Shown piece after piece: positions 1-8,075 of a stretch of DNA of 12,637 bases. The notes beneath the pieces are model-generated. The model saw only the letters and a program-made list of their open reading frames with translations. It was not told where the DNA came from and ran no database searches. Position 1 is the stretch's first letter. Every line of letters starts with the position of its first letter. The position numbers were made by a program, and so were the translations under genes. The stretch covers positions 47,126 to 59,762 of the forward strand of contig KQ482044.1 in the NCBI GenBank assembly GCA_001430745.1, written 5' to 3'. This DNA is from Auxenochlorella pyrenoidosa. Taxonomy: Eukaryota; Chlorophyta; Trebouxiophyceae; Chlorellales; Chlorellaceae.

Positions 1-1232
1 CGCCGCGCGCTGCAGCGCCATGCGCCGCGCCCGGCGGCCCGCCGCGCTGTCGCCGATGCCGCCGGCCTCGGCCGACGCATTTGCTGCTGCTTGCGGCGCC
101 GAGAGCGCCGCCAGGCGGCCTGCCGCTGCTGCCGCCCGGCGCGGCGCCACCAGGCCTGGAAAGTGCACGTGAGCACCCACCAGCAGCTGCCCTGTTGTGG
201 CATCCCAGCGCGTGGCCACTGGCAGCAAACCACTCAGCTCGGCCACACCGGCGGCGATGGCCTGCGTGGCGTTGGCCCAGGGCTGGGCCCGACGCTGCTG
301 CTCGCGCGCCTGCGCGCCCAACCGGTCCAACGCGGGTGCTGCCGCCCGCAGCTGCTGCAGGATGGACTCCCACTCGGGGGCCACCCTGTCTTGCTCATCA
401 TGCAGGCCCTGCAGGCGCATCCAGGCACGTCACGATAAGCAAAGCCGCCAGGAACGCGCCTCATTGGAGACATCAGGGGAGCAAGTAGGCGTGGTCGGGA
501 GAGGCCGCATGCTGCACGCCACAAGCGCGACCGACCAGAGCATCGCATGGATTCACGGCAAGCTCTGGCAATGTGTTCAGCTCACCAACCACAGCACATC
601 GGGGTGCCCTGTCAGCGCATCTGCTGCCCCAGCGCCGCCGGCGGGCGCCACCAGCAGCCATGTGCTGTCTGGCAGATAGCCGGCCACGCTGGCGCCAGCC
701 TCCTCTACAGCAGCCAGCAGCGCTTCCTGGCCGGCATGGCCCAGTCCGGGGCGATGCGTCAGCAGCAGCTGGTGCGCTTCATGCAGAGCACCCCACTCCG
801 CGGCAGTGGTGTGGTGACGCCGCTGCGGCGCCAGCGCCACTGCTGGCAGGCCTGCGAGCCGCCGCCGCTGCTGCCTGCACCACACATATCGAGTTTAAGA
901 CAATGACATTGGGGGTTAACAAACAGTATTGCCCAACAGTGGACAGACCCCAGCTGCAGGCCCAGTTTCGGTGGCAGCGTCTGGCGCCGCCACCTGGTGC
1001 CGCCGCTTGGCGGCAAGCGGCAGTTGCAGGCAACTGCTTGCTCTCTGTCGCACGGATCTTTGAGGATGTACGATGCCATGGCACCGCCACCAGCGCAGGA
1101 GAAGACTCACCGCTCCACCTCGTCACGCGGTTTAAGGAGCCTGGTGCGCAGCCGTACTTGCGGCCATTCCAGGGTCTGTGAAGATGCTCCGAGCACCATG
1201 AGGAGCAAACAGAGCGCCGCAGCTGCCGCCAT
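1..1232 (-). CDS. Secreted protein, N-terminal part of a probable subtilisin-like (S8) protease; 3' end beyond the window
   Basis: Three exons join in phase: 1232-1111, 874-586 and 408-1 (open at the window edge), giving 273 residues so far. Exon 1 starts at ATG 1232 and encodes a clear signal peptide (MAAAAALCLLLMVLGASSQT) followed by a basic stretch. The donors are GTGAGT at 1110 and GTGAGC at 585; the acceptors end at 875 and 409 (CTGCAG). Introns are 236 and 177 nt, phases 2 and 0. Exon 2 has a prodomain-like pattern: HRPGLGHAGQEALLAAVEEA, then GYLPDSTWLLVA, then HPDVLWL. Splicing joins this to GLHDEQDRVAPEWESIL, so the junction recreates the 'hydrophobic-Trp-x-Gly...x-(S/A)-P-E' pattern that I associate with the region before the catalytic domain of S8 peptidases. 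Exon 3 then gives an Ala/Gln-rich helical region with two Asn-glycosylation sequons (NAT, NAS). No catalytic Asp/His/Ser is in the window. The gene structure is well supported; the family assignment is an inference from memory of similar proteins. Confidence 0.7.
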
Positions 1233-1515
1233 ACTGGTAACACTTTTTCCGACTTCTTGTATTCGGTGGCCAAACCCCCACTAGCGCATGGCAAAGACAC
1301 TACAAGATTTCGCAGTTTCTTCAGACAAGGCAGAACCGTGCCGAAGAGCGGGGCGCGGGGACACCCAACTCCCCCCTCCCACCTGCTGGGCACGCCCGGA
1401 CGATGCCTGCGTTGCCTAACCCTGCAAAGCATGCCCGTGCCCCTGTGTTCTTGCCGCTACTGACAGTTTTCTGGTGTATTCTCAGGCACTAAGCACCATC
1501 AATGATAAGCTTGCC
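1233..1515. other. Spacer upstream of the protease-like gene
   Basis: I see no supported coding exon here. It lies immediately 5' of ATG 1232 on the minus strand, so it should hold that gene's 5' UTR and promoter. I recognise no TATA-like or other motif worth marking. A long antisense open frame crosses it but shows no codon bias. Confidence 0.4.
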
Positions 1516-1523
1516 ATGTGCAC

Positions 1524-1790
1524 ATGTGGGCCCTGCAGTGCAGTGACGTTCCCATCCTCGCTGCATGTCCTGGAATGGAACTGATTGCTGGCATGGCATT
1601 TCCCACTGTGAAGACGGACACACCAAGATCAGCACTCTCACTTTGTGGCACCAATCCACCAGATGATGAGGACGAGACGCAGGCAGCATGGATTCCAGAT
1701 GTTCAAATTTCGAAGTGCCGGTACACACCTGCCGGAGAGCATACTGCTGCTGATGTCAACATGCCGCAACATACCTGCGGTTATATCTGA
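1524..1790 (+). CDS. Small low-GC open reading frame, unknown
   Basis: An in-frame ATG at 1524 opens a frame to TGA at 1790, about 88 codons. The product is acidic in the middle (NPPDDEDETQAAWIPDVQ) and has scattered Cys. It has no signal peptide or membrane segment. Base composition here is visibly less GC-rich than in the genes on either side, and third positions are not GC-biased, unlike every well-supported exon in the window. A TTCTCAG acceptor-like site lies about 40 bp upstream. It could be an exon of a differently composed gene, a transposon remnant, or chance. I do not recognise it. Confidence 0.2.
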   Translation: MWALQCSDVPILAACPGMELIAGMAFPTVKTDTPRSALSLCGTNPPDDEDETQAAWIPDVQISKCRYTPAGEHTAADVNMPQHTCGYI

Positions 1791-1799
1791 GAATTTGTT

Positions 1800-2114
1800 T
1801 TAACGCCTCTGTATTTCACATATACTGCTGCACTCTGTACCCAGACTTGATTGTGAGTGGGTCACGGGAACGCGAGCTGAGGGAGTGGGCATGACCATAT
1901 CTTTGAGGGTGGCGGGAAGATTATGCCACTCCCGGCGTCTCGTGGACAACCGCCGCAGCACGTTGGCAGGCGCTGCCATGTAGAGCAGCAGCATGACACC
2001 GGCCAGAGCTGAACGTGCTGCCAGATGGGTGGATGCAAGGCTGCACAGCGCGGCTTGCTTAGCAGCCTCTTCAAAACGTGCACCAATCGGCCTGCCGCCG
2101 ACATCACGCTGCAC
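1800..2114 (-). CDS. Uncharacterised ORF with one membrane segment, possibly a gene fragment
   Basis: The frame is open on the minus strand from a TAG at about 2155 down to TAA at 1800, about 105 codons counted from a GTG. No good ATG start is seen. The middle reads like protein: RFEEAAKQAALCSLASTHLA followed by one hydrophobic helix (ALAGVMLLLYMAAPANVL) and a basic tail RRLSTRRREWHN. A second minus frame over 2150-2050 also gives a hydrophobic helix (KLALVVMGMCSVM), so a frameshifted or spliced remnant is possible. The charge/helix layout loosely resembles the first exon of the membrane gene at 2320-4468. It may be a decayed relative of that gene, but this is only an impression. Confidence 0.3.
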   Translation of the reverse strand: MQRDVGGRPIGARFEEAAKQAALCSLASTHLAARSALAGVMLLLYMAAPANVLRRLSTRRREWHNLPATLKDMVMPTPSARVPVTHSQSSLGTECSSICEIQRR

Positions 2115-2319
2115 ATGCCCATCACGACCAGAGCAAGCTTGCAGCCGGCGGCCCTACTGTAGTTGAAGTAGCATGATAAAAAGAGGACAATGTTCCGGCG
2201 CCATTAAAAATCTCAAAAACCTCAAAGGACGAGTGCAGCAGTGACACGGTGCTGAGACATGTGGGCTGCTAATGAGCTCAAATTGCGCCAGAAGGACAGC
2301 GGGCAGCACGAGCCCTGGA
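2115..2319. other. AT-richer spacer after the membrane gene
   Basis: This is 3' of the stop codon at 2320 on the minus strand and includes A/T-rich runs around 2170-2225, as expected for a 3' UTR and intergenic spacer. I found no TGTAA polyadenylation signal on the minus strand here. Confidence 0.4.
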
Positions 2320-4468
2320 TCACAGCTCCACATGCGGCTGCACCACCGCCGCGGCCGCGACGCCGGCTGCTAAGCTGCCTGCGGCAGCATCCCCGCCGCT
2401 CAGCCAGGCGAGCTGCGGCCACTCGCACAAGCGCAGCCCCAGGAACAGCTTGAACTGCAGGGCGGGGTCGATGCAGCAACCGGAGCTGTGGGTGCTGGCA
2501 GGGCATGGTGCAGGCGTGGCAACCAACCAATGCAGCGGCGCTGTGCAAAGCGCCCTGGATCAGACACCATGGTTGCAGACGCCTGGCAGAACTGTTCGCT
2601 GCGCTGCGCCCACCTCAATAAGCGCCAGTGCCAGCAGCAGCCGCATGCGATCAAAAGAGATGAACCAGCCGGGCGGGGGGGTGCAGGCGGCGTCGGCGGC
2701 GCCTTCGGCCTGCCGCTGTCGCCCCTGCTGGCCGGGCAGCGCGTGCTGCGTGCCGGGGAAGGGCCGCAGGTCGACGCCACCCGTGCGCAGTACCCTCGCC
2801 AGCTGCGCCTGCTGCTGCCGGTACTGCTCCGCCGCCGCAAACTGACGACGCGCGCGCACCTCTGACCACGCCAGCAGCGCCAGCGGCAGCGCCAGCGCCA
2901 GCGCCAGCTGCGACAGTCCAAACACGCCCTCGCACAGGCAGGTGGCGACGTGGTCTGCCTGTAGCCCCGGCTGGCCGGCCAGCTGGCCGGCGTGGCTGCC
3001 GCTGCCGCCGCCTGCGCCCGGCGCTTCTGCCGCACACATCCGCCAGCTGCATGCGCCGTGGGCGCTGCCGTCCCAGCCGGCGCTGCCGTCCCAGCGGCAA
3101 GTGCCGCCGGGGGCCCGGGAAGGGAGGAGCAGGCTGGCGGGCGCCGCCAGGATACCTGCCAGCCGGCCAAAGGCAGCTCGGAAGAAGGCGCGGCGCGGCC
3201 CCGGCGCGCTCTCCGTCAGCAGCCTGCGGGCAGGTCGAGCATGGCAGGCAGCGAGGTGGAACTCCTGCCGCAGCCCTTGCCTGCCACCGCTGCACCCCTG
3301 CCCAGCTCACAGCAGCTCATGCCGTGGCAGCAGGACAGGCCAGCCTGCGGGCGCCTGCGACCCCAGTCTCTCGCCTGCACATCCGCCGGTTGTTCAGCAT
3401 GCTCATGAGCACTCCAAAGGGGGCCAGCAGCGCCTCGGTGTTGAAGGGCAGCTGCTGCCACAGTTCTGCAGGGGGCGCGTGGGGCCGGGGCAAACAGCAA
3501 GCTAGAGGCGCTCGGCGGTTTTGGTCCGACGAGGCGCCAAGGGCGTACAGGGTGCACAGATGAGGCAGGGGACTAGGCACGCCAGGCACTGTCTGCTGCC
3601 AGCGCAGCCGTGCCGCCGCCCTCAGCGGCTGGCCACTCACGCATCATGAGCTGGCCGCCCCAGCGGGACCAGGTCACCCAGAGCAGAAAGAAACCTGCAG
3701 GGGGCGGCAGAATGACGAGAAAACGAGAATTAATCAACCTGCGCTCCACTCTTTGAGTGTTTGTGTTGCATGCCGGGCCGCTAAGGGGCAGGGCCTGCTC
3801 GCGCAAGGACCTCCGCTGGTCCCGCCCGGCAAACCCTGTTTGCATCGTCCGCATGCCACCAGTGCGCACCTGCCCAGCCGGCTGCCTCATCCTCCCCGAG
3901 CTTGCCGCCTCGGCTGCCAGAGCTGGCCACTTGCCACACCACCTGGGGGCTGAGCACATCAAACAGCAGGCGGGCGGCCACGAGCAAGTACGGCCGTAGC
4001 CGGGCACAGCCCTGGCACTGGCGCGCCAGCAGGGCAAGCGCCAGCACGGCCCCGCCCACGGCCTGCGTCGCCCAGCACAGCAGGCGCAGGTGCTGCGGCA
4101 GCGAGGCAGGGCCCTCGCGCAGGATGAGCACGGTCGTGATGGCCAGCTGCGCAGGGGGTGGGCGGGGGTGGGGGCGGGGGCAAGGCGGCGGTGTTGCCCC
4201 GCAACATCTGGCGGCAGATCTTCACATTACGCCTGCGCTTTTGGTCCTTTCAACAACATGCAGGGCTGGTGCGCATGCTCAGCAAGTGAGCCAGCAGACG
4301 TGCCTCAAAGAAAGGGCGGCTCACAACGGCGCAGCCCTGTTTATGCGGGTTGCACAACTTCCAGAGCCCCGGTACCTGTGTGGCAGCGAAGAGAGCGTCC
4401 CGTGCCGTCCGTGAAGAATGGTGTTGCTCCCTGAAGCGCCGCTCGGCCTCAGGGCACTCAAAGTTCAT
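2320..4468 (-). CDS. Multi-pass membrane protein of unknown function, six exons
   Basis: The exons are 4468-4325, 4146-3870, 3694-3641, 3465-3375, 3223-2614 and 2454-2320. Intron phases are 0,1,1,2,0 and all are consistent. The product is 436 residues and ends at TGA 2320. Introns are 151-178 nt with acceptors ending in GCAG; the fourth donor is GC (GCGAGA at 3374). The start at ATG 4468 (MNFECPEAERRFREQHHSS) is chosen because the frame upstream, open to ATG 4645, runs into duplicated flank shared with copy B, where no gene follows. Hydrophobic segments in order are LAITTVLIL, AVGGAVLALALLAR, YLLVAARLLF, FFLLWVTW, ALLAPFGVLMSML, RLAGILAAPASLLL, LSQLALALALPLALLAW and MRLLLALALIEFKLFLGLRL. Between the last two is a Gln/Ala-rich soluble stretch (EQYRQQQAQLARVL). 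The long exon contains a Trp-Asp-Gly-Ser-Ala repeat. I do not recognise the family; a transporter-like or membrane-anchored regulatory protein are both possible. Confidence 0.72.
2869..2909 (-). repeat. CTGGCG hexanucleotide repeat coding for a Leu-Ala membrane helix
   Basis: On the minus strand, interrupted CTGGCG units within the fifth exon encode the run LALALALPLALL. The repeat makes most of one predicted transmembrane helix. Confidence 0.75.
3061..3096 (-). repeat. Two 18-bp direct repeats in the membrane gene
   Basis: Units at 3061-3078 and 3079-3096 differ at one base. They encode two copies of a W-D-G-S-A motif in the fifth exon. The 18-bp length preserves frame. Confidence 0.85.
3373..3374 (-). 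other. GC splice donor (GCGAGA) of the membrane gene's fourth intron
   Basis: The exon ends ...TGCAG and the next bases are GCGAGA. The following acceptor is CCCGCAG ending at 3224. This join keeps phase 2 into an open frame of 203 codons. No GT at a suitable place keeps the frame. Confidence 0.55.
4154..4180 (+). repeat. G-tract cluster inside the first intron of the membrane gene
   Basis: Five runs of three to five G are separated by single T or C bases. On the minus strand it forms the C-rich tract in front of the acceptor at 4147. On the plus strand it fits the general pattern for a G-quadruplex. Confidence 0.6.
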
Positions 4469-5066
4469 CGTGCGTTCTATTCGCAAAGAGTGTCCATGGG
4501 ATGCAAACACCCTGCGCAGAGGTGGGATCCGTTGAGGGTGGCGTGCCTGCCGCGCCAAGTGCCCTGCTGGCGTCCCTGCCAGCCTGCGGCTGCACTGACG
4601 CACACATCCACGCGAATTGAGACTTGTCATGCACCCAGTTTTCATACGCGGACCCTATTGGCCCAGCATGCCATTGGGGGTTGGCGCAGCATGGCCAGCC
4701 ACCTTCCGATGATCCTGGAGCAGCACCGCAGCAGAAGGCAGGGGCGGGAGCCGCAGCCGTCGCCTGCACCGGGCAGTGACTCCCGCAACACCTGAGCCAC
4801 TCAGCGTCGATGAATCAGTCACAGCAGGCAGGCGAGGCGGGATGGCCAGTGAACAGGGTAACAATTGCAGGCAGGCGTAGCAGGGCAGGCAGGCGCAGAC
4901 CGGGAGGGGGGGAGCAACAGAGGGAATGCCCATGAAGGGGGTGTGAGCAGGGTAGCAAGCGGTGGCAGGTATGGTACAGGGAGGCGGTGGCACAGGGGGG
5001 CTTGAGCGAGAGGCGCGCGCTCGGCAAGGGGGCGTCTCGCCAGCTGGCACCGGCGGTGAGGCCTCG
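4469..5066. other. Downstream flank of small gene A
   Basis: No supported exon. It contains the 3' UTR and flank of the gene ending at 5067, and the 5' side of the next minus-strand gene. Its ORFs on both strands are low-complexity and do not match between the two duplicated copies. It contains a block at 4793-4857 that is identical to 6735-6799. Confidence 0.5.
4793..4857. repeat. 65-bp block identical to 6735-6799
   Basis: Every base matches between the two duplicated copies, although it lies about 210 bp past the stop codon and not in the coding exons. Confidence 0.9.
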
Positions 5067-5705
5067 CTACGCGAAAATCACGTGGACGCAGAGGTACAGC
5101 GCATAAGTTCCCCAGAGAACCGGCCCAAGCACCGGAATCCAGAAAAAGAGCCTGTAGAGCACCACCAGCACTGCCACGCAAAAGACCTTGACGACCACCC
5201 GGCAGGCCTTGTACACAAAGTCCTCCCAGTCGATGGGTTCCCGCCCGCCGCAGCCGCTGGGTGGGCTGCTGCTGCCTGCGCGCGCGCTGCCCTGGGGCTC
5301 TCCAGGTGCAGCAGGCTGCTGCGCTGCCGCTGCAACGCAGAGGCGGCCCGAGCGCATTAAAGCTGCGGCAGGGGAGCGGGGGACAGGCGGCGTGAGCTCA
5401 CATAATCGGGGCGGCAGCAAGGAGGCATGGCTGGGGCTTGGGCAACACAGCAGGGCCATCCCGATGCATTGCTTGCACGCAGCGCTGCTGCTGGGGACCT
5501 GGACGCAATCGAATGACAGGCTCCCTCCTCCCTACTTGCCGCTGTGCATCACGAAGCCGCGCCTCGCCACTGCGATCGGCGACATTTGTGCGCAATGGCG
5601 CTGCACCAGAGCTGCTGCCAGGGGCGCCCTGACTGTTGTCATGAGCGACAGACTTGGCACGACTGCAGAGAGGGCAAGAGGGCTTCCAGGCATGAGGGCT
5701 TCCAT
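5067..5705 (-). CDS. Small organelle-targeted-type membrane protein, copy A
   Basis: Two exons, 5705-5540 and 5362-5067 (TAG stop), give 153 residues. The intron is 177 nt, phase 1, with donor GCAAGT and acceptor CTGCCGCAG. Exon 1 begins MEAL and is rich in Ala, Ser, Leu and Arg with almost no acids. It ends RRGFVMHS, as expected for a chloroplast or mitochondrial transit peptide. A Gly/Ser/Pro linker (AGSSSPPSG) follows, then the conserved core: PIDWEDFVYKACRVVVKV, a hydrophobic helix CVAVLVVLYRLFFW, IPVLGPVLWG, and a second hydrophobic end YALYLCVHVIFA at the C-terminus. The open frame reaches further upstream in exon 2, but that part matches an intron in both copies. By hand count 67 of 97 exon-2 residues match copy B. 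No family is recognised; two short membrane segments point to an organelle inner or thylakoid membrane protein. Confidence 0.75.
5538..5539 (-). other. GC splice donor (GCAAGT) of small gene A
   Basis: The exon ends ...CACAGCG followed by GCAAGTAGG, a perfect match to the GC-AG donor consensus after the exon. The equivalent site in copy B is GCGAGT. Confidence 0.65.
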
Positions 5706-6509
5706 GCGGCTCTCAAGCTGGCAGCATGCTCACAGCGGCTGCCGTCAGCCGTCGACACCTGCTTGAGCAGGCTCACAGCCGCTACCATCAACACCTGACA
5801 CCCACTCCCAGGACATCCTCACCGCGCAGTGAAAACGTCCTGGAAGGGTCTCGTTGAGCCGCCGGCTCCCTCAAACCCTGCCTCCTCTTGTCTGGCCCTC
5901 CCGCTGCCTGGCTCGCCTGTGCGTCAATATGGTTCACACGGCAGGAAACAGCGGGACAAAGAAGCAAAGAGCCACTGCACTGCCTGCGGGAAGGCAGGGC
6001 GCCATGTGCGCTGTGGCGGCGGCACGGAGCTAGCCGGCTGCCCACGCCTGCCTGGGCCGCCAGCTGCAGTCACGACCATCTGACCTGCGGCTCTTTAAAG
6101 ACCGGCAACATCCCAGTCGTGCAACCAGTGGCGTTGTGCATGCCACCCTCGGTGGCGCTCCCAAGCCTGCCGCCCCGCACGCCGCCGGTAGCTCCATTTG
6201 AGCGCTCATTTCATTGAACACCCTGGCGCATGCGCAACTTGCAAGCCTCTCCCAGGCCCCCTTATGCACCACCCACAGTGGCGCTGTGCTCTCACATCCT
6301 CTGTTCCTGCTGCAGTTACATGCAGAGCACAACTGAATGCACTGAGCGCACATGCTGGCATCATGGCACCAGAACAGCTGAGAGCAATTGGCTGTTGTCG
6401 GTTCTGACCCCCAGCAAGGCCGGCCAGCCAGCGGATGCAGCAGATGCAGCGGCAGGACTGCAACGCATAGAACGAGCTGCAGGTACGACGACCGCTGCCC
6501 TGTGGGGGC
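5706..6509. other. Upstream region of gene A and unique spacer between copies
   Basis: The first ~350 bp align with the region upstream of copy B and should include the 5' UTR and promoter of gene A. About 6060-6509 is unique. A minus-strand frame over 6030-6581 has a Cys-rich stretch (CHDASMCAQCIQLCSACNC) but poor codon bias and no splice support, so I do not call it a gene. Confidence 0.4.
5911..6050 (-). repeat. Upstream element, copy 1 of 3
   Basis: It matches 7865-7992 well and 8076-8212 more weakly. On the minus strand it ends in a donor-like CACAG/GCGAGCC. It may be an untranslated 5' exon or a promoter element of gene A. Confidence 0.6.
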
Positions 6510-6734
6510 CCTGCCGGCGGCCCAGCTAGCCTGCGGCTGCACTGACGCACACATCCATGCGGCTTGGGACTTGTCATGCACCCAGTTTTCCTAGGCGGGC
6601 CCTGTCGCCCCAGCATCGGGGATTGGCGCAGCATGGCCAGCCACCTTCCGATGATCCTGGAGCAGCGCTGCTGCGCAAGGCAGGGGCGGGAGCCGCAGCC
6701 GCGACCTGCACCAGGCACTGGCTCCCCCACCACT

Positions 6735-6799
6735 TGAGCCACTCAGCGTCGATGAATCAGTCACAGCAGGCAGGCGAGGCGGGATGGCCAGTGAACAGG
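6735..6799. repeat. 65-bp block identical to 4793-4857
   Basis: No mismatch over 65 bases, in the 3' flank of gene B. Confidence 0.9.
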
Positions 6800-6804
6800 T
6801 TACA
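6800..6804 (-). terminator. Candidate TGTAA polyadenylation signal of gene B
   Basis: The plus strand reads TTACA, so the transcript would read TGTAA, the green algal polyadenylation motif, about 210 nt past the stop at 7014. At the matching place copy A reads TGTTA. Confidence 0.4.
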
Positions 6805-7013
6805 ATTGCAGGCAGGCGTAGCAGGGCAGGCAGGCAAAAGCAGGGGTAGGAGGGGGGGAGCAACAGAGGGAGGGCTCATGAAGGGGGTGTGAGCAGGGTA
6901 GCGAGCGCTGGCAGGTATGGTACAGGGAGGCGGTGGCACAGGGGGGCTTGAGCGAGAGGCGCGCGCCCGGCAAGGGGCCATGTCGGCCAGCCGTGGGAGG
7001 CGGCCAGGCCTCT

Positions 7014-7639
7014 TTACGCGAAAAACACGTGGACGCAGAGGTACAGCGCGTAAGCTCCCCACAGAACCTTTCCAATCACCGGAATCCAGGTGACAAGCGG
7101 GTAGGACAGCACCAGCACCGCCACGCACAAGACATTGACAAACACACGAAAGGCCTTGCACACAATGTCATCCCAGTCGATGGGGGCCTGCCCGCCGCCC
7201 CCGCTGGGTGGGCTACTGCTGCCTGCCAGCGTGCTGCCCCGGGGCTCCCCAGCCGCGGCAGCGCAGCAGCCTGCCGCGGCAGTGCACAGGCGGCCTGAGC
7301 GCGAAGACGCTGCAGCAGGCAGCGGGGGGACAGGCGGCGTGAGCTCATGCGGCTCGAGGCGGCAGCAACAAGATATGGCTGGGGCTCGGGCAAAGCAACA
7401 GGGCCATTACAATGCATTGTTTGCACGCAGCGCTGCTGTCGGCGACCAGGGCGCAATCGAATGACAGGATCCCTCCTCCCCTACTCGCCGCTGTGCATCA
7501 TGAAGCCGCGCCTCGCCGCTGGCAGCGGCGACATCTGCGCGCAATGGCGCGGCACCTGCGCCGCCGCCAGGGGCGCCCTGGCTGTTATCGTGGACGAGAG
7601 ACTCAGCATGACTGCAGAGCGGGGAAAGAGGGCTTCCAT
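7014..7639 (-). CDS. Small organelle-targeted-type membrane protein, copy B
   Basis: Two exons, 7639-7489 and 7309-7014 (TAA stop), give 148 residues. The intron is 179 nt, phase 1, with donor GCGAGT and acceptor CTGCTGCAG. Exon 1 again starts MEAL, ends RRGFMMHS and has the Ser/Ala/Arg-rich, acid-poor make-up of a transit peptide; it is five residues shorter than in copy A. Exon 2 is exactly as long as in copy A (296 nt). It keeps the linker AGSSSPPSG, the motif PIDWDD, the hydrophobic run CVAVLVLSY, WIPVIGKVLWG and the C-terminal YALYLCVHVFFA. Copy A has an internal Met near the exon 2 start; copy B has Ser there, which supports use of the exon 1 ATG. Conserved frame and length against many base changes indicate both copies are or were under selection. 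The function is unknown. Confidence 0.75.
7487..7488 (-). other. GC splice donor (GCGAGT) of small gene B
   Basis: The exon ends CACAGCG and the intron starts GCGAGTAGG, at the position equivalent to the GC donor of copy A. Confidence 0.6.
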
Positions 7640-7864
7640 GCGGCTCTCAAAGCCAGGAGCATGCGCGTGTGAGCTGTGAACAGCCACTGCCATCAGCCGT
7701 CAGCCGTCGACACCTGCTTGAGCAATGCTCACAGCCGCGACCGTCAATCCATGATGTCAAAACCTACTCCCAGGGCATCCTTACCGCGGATCCGATGTCC
7801 TGGGAGCGCCTCGTCGAGCCGCGACCCCAAACCCTGCTCCTCTCGTCCCGTCCTCCCGCTGCCT

Positions 7865-7992
7865 GGCTCACCCTGCGTGTCGAGATAGTTCAAACGGCAG
7901 GAAACAGCGAGGCAAAGAGACAGTCGGTCGCACTGCCCGCTGGAAAACCCGTGCACGCTTTGGCGGCGGCACAGCGGCAGCTGCCCACGCCT
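7865..7992 (-). repeat. Upstream element, copy 2 of 3
   Basis: It lies upstream of gene B and aligns with 5911-6050 and 8076-8212. On the minus strand it ends ACGCAGG/GTGAGCC, a donor-like junction. It is open in one minus frame (CDRLSLCLAVSCRLNYLD), but copy 1 is open in a similar frame only with changes. Confidence 0.6.
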
Positions 7993-8060
7993 GCCCTGTC
8001 CCGCCTGCCTCGTCCCCGCCTGCCTCGTCCCCGCCTGCCCACGCCTGCCTCGTCTCGCTG
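7986..8060. repeat. Small minisatellite, 15-bp unit
   Basis: Two perfect 15-bp units (8003-8017 and 8018-8032) are flanked by degenerate GCCTGCC-containing units. It sits between the second and third copies of the upstream element. Confidence 0.75.
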
Positions 8061-8075
8061 CTTGCCTCCCTAGGA

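Larger units (their letters stand above)
4560..6060. repeat. Segmental duplication, copy A
   Basis: This segment aligns with about 6510-8000 over the 3' flank, both exons, the intron and the upstream region of the small minus-strand gene. The edges are approximate because identity fades. The offset is 1947 bp at the stop codons and 1934 bp at the starts. About 450 bp of unrelated sequence separates the two copies. Confidence 0.85.
6510..8000. repeat. Segmental duplication, copy B
   Basis: Tandem partner of about 4560-6060 in the same orientation. It carries gene B at 7014-7639 with its flanks. Confidence 0.85.

Noticed and set aside
197..679. Plus-strand open frames over the protease-like gene
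   Set aside because: Antisense to the spliced minus gene, Cys/Ala/Ser-rich, with no splice or codon support.
779..1432. Long minus-strand frame of 217 codons
   Set aside because: It runs through the signal-peptide exon in the correct frame but then through the first intron; the spliced model gives a better protein.
2400..3170. Minus-strand open frame of 256 codons
   Set aside because: It is a shifted frame of the membrane gene; its Arg/Trp/Cys-rich runs are the hexamer repeats read out of frame.
4250..4645. Start at ATG 4645 for the membrane gene
   Set aside because: The extra 59 residues lie partly in flank duplicated from a region with no such gene in copy B, and have no signal-like character; ATG 4468 is preferred.
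5067..5459. Unspliced 130-codon frame for small gene A
   Set aside because: The part above 5362 corresponds to the intron; copy B has the same acceptor, and both copies have a conserved exon 1 further upstream.
6030..6581. Minus-strand frame of 183 codons between the duplicated copies
   Set aside because: It has a Cys-rich stretch but low codon bias and no donor or acceptor support; partly 3' flank of copy B.
7986..8060. Possible CRISPR-like array
   Set aside because: Only two perfect 15-bp units with no spacers of even length; a minisatellite.
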